A stretch of DNA of 16,089 bases from Bog-950 sp964620645 (GTDB lineage: Bacteria > Bacteroidota > Bacteroidia > Chitinophagales > LD1), in the NCBI GenBank assembly GCA_964620645.1, contig CAZUHU010000078.1, positions 1-16,089 of the forward strand, read 5' to 3'. Positions within the stretch are counted from its first letter, which is position 1. Every line of letters begins with the position of its first letter. Positions 1 through 7,266 of this stretch are shown in pieces. The notes under the pieces were generated by a model. It ran no database searches. It was not told where the DNA came from and saw nothing but the letters and a program-made list of their open reading frames with translations. The translations under genes and the position numbers were made by a program.

Positions 1-1
1 A

Positions 2-856
2 ATAAGCACGGCAATGGCATTTGTTTACTTTAAGGAAAAGAAGGTGGACTATGCCGTTATTGAAACAGGAATGGGTGGCCGCTTAGATTCTACCAATATC
101 ATTACTCCTATCCTATCTGTTATTACCAATATCAGTTTCGATCATCAACAGTTTTTAGGTGATACGCTGGAGAAAATTGCCGGTGAAAAAGCAGGCATCA
201 TTAAACCAGCTGTACCGGTTGTTATCGGCAAAACGCAAAAGGAAACCGAGGGCGTGTTTAAAGCTAAGGCTGCAGAAACACGATCGAACATTGCGTTTGC
301 CGATAAACTAAAGCGCAAACAGCATTTTAAAAGTGCATTACAGGGCGATTTTCAGCAGCAGAACGCTCTTACTGCTTTAGCGGCCATTGATGAACTTAAT
401 AAACAAGGGCTGCATATAAAAGACAAGGCTATTAAGCGCGGCCTTAAAAATGTAATAAAGAATACTGCGTTCTTCGGCCGTTGGATGGTGTTAAGCAAAA
501 AACCAATGGTGATTGTTGACAGCGCCCATAATGAAGATGGCCTGCGCATGATAACAGCCGAACTGAAAAAGCTGAAGTTTAAACGGTTGCATTTTGTTTT
601 CGGAACAGTAAGCGATAAGGACATCAGCAAAAACTTCCCATTGCTGCCTAAACAGGCTACCTATTACTTCTGCAAAGCCAATATACCGCGCGGTATGGAT
701 GCGGAAGAATTACGTGAAAAGGCAGCAACCTTCCAACTGCAAGGCCGAAGTTATAAGAGTGTAAAGGCGGCCTTTAAAACTGCCCGTAAGTCCGCCGTTA
801 AAAATGATTTAATATTGGTTGCAGGCAGCATATTTATAGCTGCGGAAGTATTGTAG
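2..856 (+). CDS. folC: FolC, dihydrofolate/folylpolyglutamate synthase (5' end cut by window)
   Basis: This is the C-terminal two thirds of a Mur-ligase-superfamily FolC, which ATP-dependently joins glutamate to dihydropteroate or tetrahydrofolate in the cytoplasm. The frame is already open at base 2, and about 285 residues are present against roughly 410-430 for the family, so the N-terminus with the P-loop lies outside the window. Visible marks are ETGMGGRLDSTN near the left edge, then SFDHQQFLG and EKAGIIKP, typical of the ATPase/ligase core, and VDSAHNEDGL (family DGAHNPDG) opening the C-terminal glutamate-ligase domain, followed by FVFGTVSDKD. The ATG at 14 is internal, not the start. 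The stop at 854-856 directly abuts the stop of the convergent gene at 857. The family call is firm; which of the two activities dominates cannot be read from this part. Confidence 0.93.
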   Translation: MSTAMAFVYFKEKKVDYAVIETGMGGRLDSTNIITPILSVITNISFDHQQFLGDTLEKIAGEKAGIIKPAVPVVIGKTQKETEGVFKAKAAETRSNIAFADKLKRKQHFKSALQGDFQQQNALTALAAIDELNKQGLHIKDKAIKRGLKNVIKNTAFFGRWMVLSKKPMVIVDSAHNEDGLRMITAELKKLKFKRLHFVFGTVSDKDISKNFPLLPKQATYYFCKANIPRGMDAEELREKAATFQLQGRSYKSVKAAFKTARKSAVKNDLILVAGSIFIAAEVL

Positions 857-1336
857 TTAATCCTGCTTTTTAATGCCAAACCAACGGCGCACCGTGCCAA
901 TAGGCAGGCGTTGCCAGGCACGTTCATGAAAATAGTACAACACTATTTTGGTAACCACTTCCAGCAGGCCTATAAGCACTCCCTTCTGAAAGTCCTTCAA
1001 TATTACCCCGCTCCACAGCATAGTATCTAATGAACCTACAACCCGCCAACTTACCGCCTTTGCTATGGATACGGCCTTAGTTTGCTCCTTCCCTTTTAAA
1101 AAGTAAAGCCATACACGTTCGTGTACGTAGTAAAGGAAAATTTTGGTAAACAACTCTACCAGGCCTATCAACATGGCATTGGAGGCCATTTCACTATGGC
1201 TGGCTTCTTTCGCTCCCGCCTTAGCCGGCAACAGGTGAAAATACTGCACCCAAAAGGAAATCATCATGGTATCCAGCGTGCCTATAATGCGCCACGATAC
1301 CCCCTTTATGATGCTTCTTAAGTGCGATTCTGTCAT
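857..1336 (-). CDS. Small membrane protein with two tandem DUF2061 repeats
   Basis: A 159-residue protein made of an internal duplication. Residues 11-76 carry KGVSWRIIGTLDTM, then IGLVELFTKIFLYYVHERVW. Residues 93-141 repeat this as KAVSWRVVGSLDTM, then IGLLEVVTKIVLYYFHERAW. This pattern matches the DUF2061 family of small predicted inner-membrane proteins. Each repeat has a hydrophobic segment after the LDTM motif and a second before the HER motif. The biochemical role is not known to me. The linker between the repeats is charged (KGKEQTK, residues 81-87). It starts at an ATG with its 5' end facing crtD across about 150 nt, so the two genes are divergent, and its stop abuts that of folC. 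Family assignment is confident; no function is assigned. Confidence 0.85.
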   Translation of the reverse strand: MTESHLRSIIKGVSWRIIGTLDTMMISFWVQYFHLLPAKAGAKEASHSEMASNAMLIGLVELFTKIFLYYVHERVWLYFLKGKEQTKAVSIAKAVSWRVVGSLDTMLWSGVILKDFQKGVLIGLLEVVTKIVLYYFHERAWQRLPIGTVRRWFGIKKQD

Positions 1337-1394
1337 AATAAATGCGGGCCGAAAGTATCAAAATCTACCATGCCTGTAGATTAAAAAGAGATTA

Positions 1395-1430
1395 CCGGCG
1401 CCAATCATCTTAACTAAAAAGATGAGCCGG
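1395..1430. promoter_or_regulatory. Stem-loop in the intergenic region upstream of crtD
   Basis: The 149-nt space between the divergent DUF2061 and crtD genes holds an interrupted stem. CATCTT (1406-1411) pairs with AAGATG (1419-1424) around a 7-nt loop, and an outer CCGGC (1395-1399) can pair with GCCGG (1426-1430). No T-run follows, so it does not look like a terminator. I saw no good TTTG/TAnnTTTG promoter for crtD here. It could be an operator or a 5'-UTR structure; this rests on base pairing alone. Confidence 0.3.
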
Positions 1431-1485
1431 ATTTACTATACAGGCTTGATTACGAACAAATAAGCCCTTTAAGCGTTATAGTAGC

Positions 1486-2964
1486 GTGAAAAAGAAAACA
1501 GCTATAGTAATTGGTAGCGGTGTGGGTGGTTTAGCAACGGCTGTGCGCCTGGCTCGCCGCGGCATCAAGGTTAAAGTGTTTGAAGCCTATTCATCTTATG
1601 GCGGCAAAGCAACTAAAATTGAGAAGGACGGATTCTTTTGGGGCTTTGGCCCTTCTCTGTTCACGTTTCCCGAATTGTTGGACGAGCTTTTTGTTCTGTG
1701 TCAACGCAATCCTGCTGATTACTATAAGTATCATCGTATTGATCCTATCTGCAATTACTTTTTTGCAGATAGAACGCGCTTAAGCGCATATGCACGGCCT
1801 GAAAAATTTGCCAAGGAGATTGAGGAAAAAACCGGTGAACCCGGCAAAAATGTACTGGCACACTTAAAACGGATCAAAAAGGTGTACGAGTTAACCAAGG
1901 ATATTTTCCTGTTTAACTCTGTTCATAAACTACGAACCTACCTAACCCTGAAATCGCTCAAGGCTTTATTTCAACTTCCTTTAATTGGTATTGACACCAA
2001 TATGAATAAAGCTAACGAACAAAGCTTTAAGGATGCCCGCGTAGTGCAGTTGTTTAATCGTTATGCTACCTACAACGGCTCTAACCCTTACCTGGCTCCT
2101 TCAACATTAAACGTTATAGCGCACCCCGAATACAACGAAGGTGGCTACTTTTTAGATGGTGGTATGCCCGACCTCTCGCGCAGTTTGCACCAATTAGCCA
2201 CCGAGTTGGGGGTTGAGTTTCATTTTAACGCACTGGTAGAAAAGATTGAGGTAAAAAACAAAAAGGCAGAAGGCGTGTATGTGAACGGCGCCTTCCATGC
2301 TGCGGATATTGTAGCCAGCAATATGGACGTGGTTTATACCTACCAACGCCTTATGCCAAACGAAAAAGCGCCTGAAAAAATAATCAATCATCCAAAGTCA
2401 ACTTCTGCTCTGATCTTCTATTGGGGCATCAAGCGGGAGTTTAAAGAGCTGGACCTGCATAACATTTTTTTTAGCGGCAACTACGAAAGGGAATTTGACT
2501 GCCTTACGAATCAGAAAACCATTTATACCGACCCAACCGTGTACGTGTTTATCAGTAAAAAGTATCAGCCAAAACATGCCCCTGATGGTTGCGAAAACTG
2601 GTTTACCCTTATAAATGTACCGCACGACAGTGGTCAAAACTGGGAACAACTTGTTGCCACTGCCCGTACTAATATCCTTAACAAGTTGCGTGAGCAGTTA
2701 GGGGTTGACATAGAGCCGCTCATAGTTTCTGAAACAGTAAACTACCCTAAAACCATAGAGGAAAGAACCCTCTCCTACCTTGGCGCCCTATATGGCAGCA
2801 GCTCAAATGATAAATATTCAGCCTTTTTGCGGCATCCCAATTTTTCGAGAAGTATAAAAAACCTGTACTTTTGCGGCGGAAGCGTGCATCCCGGTGGTGG
2901 TGTTCCACTTTGCTTACTTTCAGCCAAAATTATTGATCAACTTGTTGCAGACGGCCAGCCTTAA
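1486..2964 (+). CDS. crtD: CrtD-type carotenoid 3,4-desaturase (CrtI superfamily)
   Basis: A 492-residue FAD-dependent amine-oxidase-fold carotenoid desaturase. The N-terminal dinucleotide motif is VIGSGVGG (G10-x-G12-x-x-G15), followed by VFEAYSSYGGKA. The C-terminal flavin-binding segment reads NLYFCGGSVHPGGGVPLCLL, and the GGSVHPGGG form separates CrtD-like enzymes of Bacteroidota from true phytoene desaturases, which here read TGQLTVPGPGVPP. The expected reaction is C-3',4' desaturation of a 1'-hydroxy psi-end carotenoid (1'-hydroxy-gamma-carotene to 1'-hydroxytorulene). The adjoining cruF would make exactly that substrate, which supports the call. The start is GTG; no in-frame ATG gives an intact flavin motif. 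The 3' end overlaps the open frame of cruF. The alternative, a second phytoene-type desaturase, is less likely given the crtI at 5759. Confidence 0.85.
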   Translation: MKKKTAIVIGSGVGGLATAVRLARRGIKVKVFEAYSSYGGKATKIEKDGFFWGFGPSLFTFPELLDELFVLCQRNPADYYKYHRIDPICNYFFADRTRLSAYARPEKFAKEIEEKTGEPGKNVLAHLKRIKKVYELTKDIFLFNSVHKLRTYLTLKSLKALFQLPLIGIDTNMNKANEQSFKDARVVQLFNRYATYNGSNPYLAPSTLNVIAHPEYNEGGYFLDGGMPDLSRSLHQLATELGVEFHFNALVEKIEVKNKKAEGVYVNGAFHAADIVASNMDVVYTYQRLMPNEKAPEKIINHPKSTSALIFYWGIKREFKELDLHNIFFSGNYEREFDCLTNQKTIYTDPTVYVFISKKYQPKHAPDGCENWFTLINVPHDSGQNWEQLVATARTNILNKLREQLGVDIEPLIVSETVNYPKTIEERTLSYLGALYGSSSNDKYSAFLRHPNFSRSIKNLYFCGGSVHPGGGVPLCLLSAKIIDQLVADGQP

Positions 2965-3601
2965 AAAAGAATCTACCTACACCTCGGTGGTAGTAGGTGT
3001 TATGGCTATAAACCACCTTATTGGCGTTGCGGGCTTAAACCTGCCTGCTTCTTCAGCCATCTTCCAATCGGTATCGTGGGTTAATTTACTACTTAGCCTT
3101 GTACTGGTAACGGCATTTCATAAACCGCTTAACCTAAAGTTTGTAGCTTTTTGCACTATTGCTTTTTTAGTAGGCATGGCTGCCGAAATAGCCGGCGTTA
3201 ACACAGGCAAACCCTTCGGCATTTATTATTACACGCCTTTGTTTGGCTGGCAAATTGCAGGGGTGCCCGTTATCATCGGGCTTAACTGGGTATTACTTGG
3301 CTACGTTTGCGCTTTAACCGTGGGCCTGCTAATTGAGCCCGGCTGGAGAAGTATTCTGGCTGCTTCCTTTCTAATGGTTTTAGTAGATGTAATGCTTGAA
3401 CCTTTTGCCATACGCCATAACTTTTGGGTTTGGCAAAATGTTTGGCCGGGGCTTGAAAACTACGGCGCCTGGTTTGTAGTAGCCCTGCCAATACAACTGG
3501 CTTACAGGCTACTGATTAAGAAAACCGTCAATATGGTCGGCGTAGCCTATCTTCTTATTCTCATGCTTTTTTTAGTAGCCGATTGGCTGTTGGGCCTGTA
3601 G
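2894..3601 (+). CDS. cruF: CruF-type carotenoid 1',2'-hydratase (carotenoid biosynthesis membrane protein)
   Basis: A hydrophobic protein with about six or seven membrane segments, of the family once called DUF422. CruF hydrates the psi end of gamma-carotene to give a 1'-hydroxyl. Family marks are the GVNTGKPFGIYYYTPLFG segment, then VPVIIGLNWVLLGY, the acidic VLVDVMLEPFAIRHNFWVW and the closing ENYGAWF. The start is uncertain. The longest open version begins at GTG 2894 and overlaps crtD by 71 nt, but its first codons only re-read the conserved end of crtD. TTG at 2942 or 2945, GTG 2987 and ATG 3002 are alternatives, and the KKES residues before the first helix favour a start upstream of 2987. 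Tight overlap implies translational coupling with crtD. The hydratase activity is inferred from the family and the neighbouring crtD. Confidence 0.85.
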   Translation: MVVFHFAYFQPKLLINLLQTASLKKESTYTSVVVGVMAINHLIGVAGLNLPASSAIFQSVSWVNLLLSLVLVTAFHKPLNLKFVAFCTIAFLVGMAAEIAGVNTGKPFGIYYYTPLFGWQIAGVPVIIGLNWVLLGYVCALTVGLLIEPGWRSILAASFLMVLVDVMLEPFAIRHNFWVWQNVWPGLENYGAWFVVALPIQLAYRLLIKKTVNMVGVAYLLILMLFLVADWLLGL

Positions 3602-3637
3602 CGCGAACTTTTGTGGCACTGCTTTGTTATTGGCTGT

Positions 3638-4117
3638 ATGATAAACGTATTGGCACTTGTAATTGGTTTTGCGGGAATGGAGTGGATTGCCCATGTAATG
3701 CACAAATACGTGATGCACGGCTTTTTATGGAGCCTGCATAAGTCGCACCACCAAAAAAGCAGGGGATTTTTTGAAAAGAATGATTTCTACTTCCTGATTT
3801 TTGCAACACCGGGTATAGCGCTCATAATTACCGGTGTAAATGCCGGTTTCGATTGGAAATTTTTTCTGGGCTTAGGCATTGCCCTTTATGGCTTTACTTA
3901 CCTTATTGTACACGATATATTGATACACCAACGCATTAAGTGGTTTACCCGTTGGGATAACCGCTATATAAAGGCTTTGCGCAAAGCGCACAAGGCCCAT
4001 CACGCCGATGTAAGTAAGGATGCTGCAGTATCATACGGTATGCTGTGGGTAGATAAGCAGTATTTTGACGCTCCTTTACTGCCTAACAATTTAAGAGGCC
4101 ACAATATCATCTTTTAA
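3638..4117 (+). CDS. crtZ: CrtZ-type beta-carotene 3-hydroxylase
   Basis: A 159-residue membrane di-iron hydroxylase of the fatty-acid-hydroxylase/sterol-desaturase superfamily. All four histidine clusters of CrtZ are present: HKYVMH (H22-H27), HKSHH (H34-H38), HDILIH (H92-H97) and HKAHH (H118-H122). Hydrophobic stretches lie at about 1-19, 51-69 and 75-92. It would add the 3-hydroxyl to the beta-ionone ring of the monocyclic carotenoid. I chose the ATG at 3638; an in-frame TTG at 3611 would add nine residues and leave only a 9-nt gap to cruF. It is the last gene of the crtD-cruF-crtZ block; 97 nt separate it from the regulator. Ring substrate preference (monocyclic versus bicyclic) is inferred from the absence of a second type of cyclase. 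Confidence 0.92.
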   Translation: MINVLALVIGFAGMEWIAHVMHKYVMHGFLWSLHKSHHQKSRGFFEKNDFYFLIFATPGIALIITGVNAGFDWKFFLGLGIALYGFTYLIVHDILIHQRIKWFTRWDNRYIKALRKAHKAHHADVSKDAAVSYGMLWVDKQYFDAPLLPNNLRGHNIIF

Positions 4118-4182
4118 AAGTGGGTGGCAATATGTTCAGTAAGCTCAGGCAATGTGCAAAACATAAAAGCGTATCGCGTTTC

Positions 4183-4203
4183 GTTTAAGTAATCTTGTAA
4201 ACA
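4183..4203. promoter_or_regulatory. Possible operator and weak -7 box before the CarH-like gene
   Basis: GTTTA (4183-4187) and TAAAC (4198-4202) form a short inverted repeat that resembles the TGTTTAA/TTAAACA motifs before the sigma factor gene. Between them lies TAATCTTG (4190-4197), one mismatch from TAnnTTTG. No convincing TTTG -33 element is seen. Autoregulation of the regulator is possible, but the repeat is only 5 bp per arm. Confidence 0.25.
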
Positions 4204-4214
4204 GTATTTTTCTT

Positions 4215-5090
4215 ATGGCGCAGTATTCAATAAAAGAGGTTGAAATTCTTTCGGGAGTTAAAGCCCATACTTTGCGCATATGGGAGCAGCGCTACGATTT
4301 TCTTAAGCCACTGCGCACCGATACCAACATACGCTACTATACTGATGAACAATTGCGGATGATTTTAAACATCGGTACGCTTAACCGCAATGGCATTAAA
4401 ATTTCGCGCATTGCCGAAATGCGCCAGGATGAACTGGAACGTGAGGTGCTGAACGTTTATGAAGGTACCAAGGAGCCTGATATCATGATGGACTCCATGG
4501 TTCATTCTATGCTTGATTTTGACGAGGAGCGTTTTGAAAAGGCCCTCTCATCGGCGCTAACCCGCCTTGGCTTCGAAAAAGCTTTTATCGAACTTGTTTT
4601 CCCCTTCCTTATACGCACCGGTATTTTGTGGGCAACAGGCTCAGTGCAGGTAGTGCAGGAGCACTTTATCTCTAACCTCATCCGCCGTAAAATACTTGCT
4701 GCCACCGATAGCATTTTTGTAAAAAGAACCGCAGCCACTAAAAAATTCGTTTTGTTTTTGCCCGAGGGTGAAACGCATGAGTTGTTGCTTCTTTTTACTG
4801 AATACTTTCTGCGTAAACACAACCACGAAGTAGCTTATATAGGTTGTTCGCTGCCTATTGGCGAGCTTAGTTTTGTAATTAAATCGTTTAAACCCGATTA
4901 CCTTCTTACCTATATAACTGTGCCTACAACTGAAATGCCCTTAAACAAATACCTGCAGCAACTGTCCGCAGGCGGTGGTAAATACAAGGTGCTGGTAGGC
5001 GGTGCTCATCTGGCCACATTGGATACTCCGCTCCCACCCAATTGTATTGGTATTCAGTCTCTTGAAAGCCTTATTAAGGTTATCAAATAG
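4215..5090 (+). CDS. MerR-family regulator with cobalamin-binding domain (CarH/LitR type)
   Basis: A 291-residue one-component regulator. Residues 1-75 are a MerR winged helix (SIKEVEILSGVKAHTLRIWEQRY, with RYYTDEQL as the wing). Residues about 90-165 are the helical B12-binding cap and 175-291 the Rossmann-like B12-binding domain. In the CarH/LitR photoreceptors the cap carries W-x9-EH, and here W139, E149 and H150 match exactly. The lower motif E/D-x-H-x-x-G appears as E186-T-H188-E-L-L191: the axial His is kept but the glycine is leucine. VGGAH (261-265) fits the distal B12 loop. Family members bind adenosylcobalamin in the dark, repress carotenoid genes and release DNA in light. Its position between the crtDcruFcrtZ and sigma-crtIBY blocks fits that role. 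Whether it truly binds B12 is inferred; some relatives do not. Confidence 0.88.
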   Translation: MAQYSIKEVEILSGVKAHTLRIWEQRYDFLKPLRTDTNIRYYTDEQLRMILNIGTLNRNGIKISRIAEMRQDELEREVLNVYEGTKEPDIMMDSMVHSMLDFDEERFEKALSSALTRLGFEKAFIELVFPFLIRTGILWATGSVQVVQEHFISNLIRRKILAATDSIFVKRTAATKKFVLFLPEGETHELLLLFTEYFLRKHNHEVAYIGCSLPIGELSFVIKSFKPDYLLTYITVPTTEMPLNKYLQQLSAGGGKYKVLVGGAHLATLDTPLPPNCIGIQSLESLIKVIK

Positions 5091-5109
5091 CAAGTCTCCG
5101 CTTGCCCTG

Positions 5110-5136
5110 TTAAACAGCTCCCTCTTTTCTGTTTAA
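5110..5136 (+). terminator. AT-rich hairpin downstream of the CarH-like gene
   Basis: TTAAACAG (5110-5117) pairs perfectly with CTGTTTAA (5129-5136) across an 11-nt loop, followed by the T-rich stretch TCTTTT. It lies 19 nt after the regulator's stop, as a weak intrinsic terminator would. The same bases are also two copies of the TTAAACA/TGTTTAA motif repeated further down, so it may instead be, or also be, a protein-binding site. Confidence 0.4.
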
Positions 5137-5224
5137 TCTTTTAACATTTTTATTAAACAAAAAATTAGGTCAAATCAAGGCATCAACTTATTTTTGTTTA
5201 ACTTTTACAATAAATAGTTAAACA
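5130..5224. promoter_or_regulatory. Paired inverted repeats TGTTTAA/TTAAACA: candidate operators for the sigma-crtIBY operon
   Basis: Two inverted pairs with nearly the same geometry lie in the leader of the sigma factor gene. Pair one is TGTTTAA (5130-5136) with TTAAACA (5153-5159). Pair two is TGTTTAAC (5195-5202) with GTTAAACA (5217-5224). Centre-to-centre distances are 23 and 22 bp, about two helical turns. A partial copy TTAACA (5141-5146) lies inside pair one and another full copy, GTTAAACA, at 5109-5116. The left arm of pair two overlaps the putative -7 box. The adjoining MerR-type gene is the natural candidate binder. Chance is a real concern because the region is AT-rich. Confidence 0.45.
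5165..5196 (+). promoter_or_regulatory. Putative promoter of the ECF sigma-crtIBY operon
   Basis: TATTTTTG (5189-5196) matches the Bacteroidota -7 consensus TAnnTTTG. TTAG at 5165-5168 is one mismatch from the -33 TTTG, with a 20-nt spacer. Transcription would start near 5203, giving a leader of about 23 nt before the ATG at 5226. The weak -33 fits a regulated promoter. Confidence 0.45.
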
Positions 5225-5225
5225 A

Positions 5226-5756
5226 ATGGAAGCAATGGAAACCCTTGATACAAGCCTGAAACAGTACGAGCCCATCTTAAAACCTTTTGCATTTAACTTA
5301 ACCAAGAGCCTTGAGGAAGCCGAAGATTTGATACAGGACACCTTCTACAGGGCACTGGCCAATCGCGACAAGTTTGCTGAAGGCACCAACTTTAAAGCAT
5401 GGCTGTTTACCATAATGCGTAACATCTTTATCAATAACTATCGCAAAAAGAGAAAGAGCCATACCGTTAGCGATTCGTTTGAAAATCCGGCGCTATTGAA
5501 CAACAGCCGCACGGTTACCAAAAATTACTCAGAGCGCACCTTTTTAGCCGAAGACATTGAAAAAGCAATGAACGAGGTAAGCCGGGATTATACGGCCCCT
5601 TTCTTAATGTATTACAATGGTTTTCATTACCAGGAAATAGCCGAGAAGTTAAACCTGCCGCTGGGCACGGTTAAGAGCCGCATTTTTTCAGCCCGTAAGG
5701 AATTGCAGGACCGCCTGCGCGTATTGGGTGTTACCAACTCAGCCTACAATAACTAA
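5226..5756 (+). CDS. ECF (sigma-70 family) RNA polymerase sigma factor
   Basis: A 176-residue ECF sigma factor with only regions 2 and 4. Region 2 spans about residues 10-77, with EEAEDLIQDTFYRAL and KAWLFTIMRNIFINNYRKKR for core binding and -10 recognition. Region 4 spans about 115-166, with the helix-turn-helix FHYQEIAEKLNLPLGTVKSR contacting the -35 element. No anti-sigma gene follows; crtI begins 2 nt after its stop, so it is translated with the carotenoid genes. It may drive this operon and other light-stress genes, under the upstream MerR/B12 regulator. The target promoters cannot be named from this sequence. The ATG at 5226 is chosen because it opens the conserved region directly; the second ATG (codon 4) would also be possible. 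Confidence 0.9.
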   Translation: MEAMETLDTSLKQYEPILKPFAFNLTKSLEEAEDLIQDTFYRALANRDKFAEGTNFKAWLFTIMRNIFINNYRKKRKSHTVSDSFENPALLNNSRTVTKNYSERTFLAEDIEKAMNEVSRDYTAPFLMYYNGFHYQEIAEKLNLPLGTVKSRIFSARKELQDRLRVLGVTNSAYNN

Positions 5757-5758
5757 GC

Positions 5759-7249
5759 ATGAACAAGCGCAAAAACATAGTAGTAATTGGTAGTGGCTTT
5801 GCGGGCTTAAGTTCTGCTGCACTAATGGCAAAACAAGGTCATAAGGTTACAGTGCTTGAAAAGAACGACCAGGCTGGAGGACGTGCCCGTGTTTGGGAAA
5901 AGGATGGCTTTGTGTTTGATATGGGCCCCAGTTGGTACTGGATGCCCGAAGTATTTGAGAAATACTACAACCTGTTTGGCAAAACAACGGCAGATTTTTA
6001 TGAGCTAAAACGGCTTGATCCTTCCTATAGAGTTTATTACCCGCAAGCAGAGCAAATTGACGTACCGGCCAACACGGAAGAATTAATAGCCCTTTTTGAA
6101 CAGAAGGAAGCGGGAAGCGGCGCGAAACTGAAAGAGTTTTTGCAAAGCGCGGAATACAAATACAACACCGCTATGAGCGAATATGTGCACCGCATATCCG
6201 ATTCTATCAGCGAGTATTTTGATATAAAGCTGCTGGTTAAAAGTTTTCAGCTTAAACTGTTCCAATCGTTGCGTTCCGAAGTACGCAGCAAGTTTACCAA
6301 CCCTGCACTTATCAGTCTTCTGGAGTTTCCGGTTCTTTTTCTGGGCTCAACCCCTGATAAAACGCCTGCCATGTATAGCATGATGAACTATGCTGACCTG
6401 GTGTTAGGCACATGGTACCCTATGGGAGGAATGAACCGAATTGTACAGGCCATGATTGCAATTGCCGAAGCCCAGGGTGTAGAGATTGTGTTAAACCAGG
6501 AAGTAACCCGAATTGAAGTTAAGCGTGGCGAGGCCAAAGCAGTTTACACAAAAGATAAAGTGTATAAAGCGGATGTGGTGGTATCGGGCAGCGATTACAA
6601 CTACACGGAACAACACCTGCTGAACGAAGACAGCAGAACATACAATACTAACTATTGGGATAGACGCACCATGTCGCCCTCTTCCCTATTATTCTATCTG
6701 GGTGTAAACAAGGAAGTAAAGGGACTACTGCATCATAACTTGTTTTTTGATGCAGACTTTGAGCAGCATGCACGCGAAATTTATGCAGAGCCTAAGTGGC
6801 CCAGCGCACCGCTTTTCTATGCATGCGTGCCCTCTAAAACAGATGCTACAGTAGCTCCGCAAGGCATGGAAAACATTTTTCTGCTAATGCCATTGGCCCC
6901 CGGCATTGAGGATACCGAGGCAATACGCGAAGAATATTTTGACAAGATTATGAAGCGCCTGGAGGAACGGACCGGCCAGGATATACGCAATCACATTACT
7001 GTAAAGCGCAGCTATTGCATTAAAGATTTTGAAAAGGACTATCACAGCTATAAAGGCAATGCATACGGTTTGGCTAACACGCTTATGCAAACAGCCTTCT
7101 TAAAGCCGAAGATGATATCGCCCAAAGTGAAAAACCTTTTTTATACAGGGCAACTAACAGTGCCAGGACCCGGTGTACCGCCGGCAATTATTTCGGGCCA
7201 AATGGTAGCAGGCGAGGTACAGCGCCGTATTGAAAAACAACTTATTTAA
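5759..7249 (+). CDS. crtI: CrtI phytoene desaturase
   Basis: A 496-residue FAD-dependent desaturase that converts phytoene to lycopene. It opens with VVIGSGFAGLSSAALMAKQG (Rossmann motif) and EKNDQAGGRARVWEKDGFVF, continues with FDMGPSWYWMP typical of bacterial CrtI, and ends with NLFYTGQLTVPGPGVPPAII, the C-terminal FAD/substrate motif of phytoene desaturases. Length is normal for the family. The gene starts 2 nt after the sigma factor stop and precedes crtB by 17 nt, so one transcript is likely. It differs clearly from the CrtD paralogue at 1486 in both the N- and C-terminal motifs, which argues for divided labour and not recent duplication. The number of desaturation steps (four to lycopene) is inferred from the downstream cyclase. 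Confidence 0.95.
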   Translation: MNKRKNIVVIGSGFAGLSSAALMAKQGHKVTVLEKNDQAGGRARVWEKDGFVFDMGPSWYWMPEVFEKYYNLFGKTTADFYELKRLDPSYRVYYPQAEQIDVPANTEELIALFEQKEAGSGAKLKEFLQSAEYKYNTAMSEYVHRISDSISEYFDIKLLVKSFQLKLFQSLRSEVRSKFTNPALISLLEFPVLFLGSTPDKTPAMYSMMNYADLVLGTWYPMGGMNRIVQAMIAIAEAQGVEIVLNQEVTRIEVKRGEAKAVYTKDKVYKADVVVSGSDYNYTEQHLLNEDSRTYNTNYWDRRTMSPSSLLFYLGVNKEVKGLLHHNLFFDADFEQHAREIYAEPKWPSAPLFYACVPSKTDATVAPQGMENIFLLMPLAPGIEDTEAIREEYFDKIMKRLEERTGQDIRNHITVKRSYCIKDFEKDYHSYKGNAYGLANTLMQTAFLKPKMISPKVKNLFYTGQLTVPGPGVPPAIISGQMVAGEVQRRIEKQLI

Positions 7250-7266
7250 ACCAAAACGCGGAAACC

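Noticed and set aside
1121..1321. Open frame opposite the DUF2061 gene
   Set aside because: It lies wholly within the DUF2061 coding region on the other strand, and the real gene shows a clear internal duplication.
4132..4188. Tiny 18-codon frame between crtZ and the CarH-like gene
   Set aside because: There is no ribosome-binding site or recognisable motif, and the space is better explained as the regulator's promoter region.
1486..7249. crtD and crtI as a recent tandem duplication
   Set aside because: The N- and C-terminal FAD motifs differ consistently in the way that separates the CrtD and CrtI subfamilies, so they are old paralogues with different roles.
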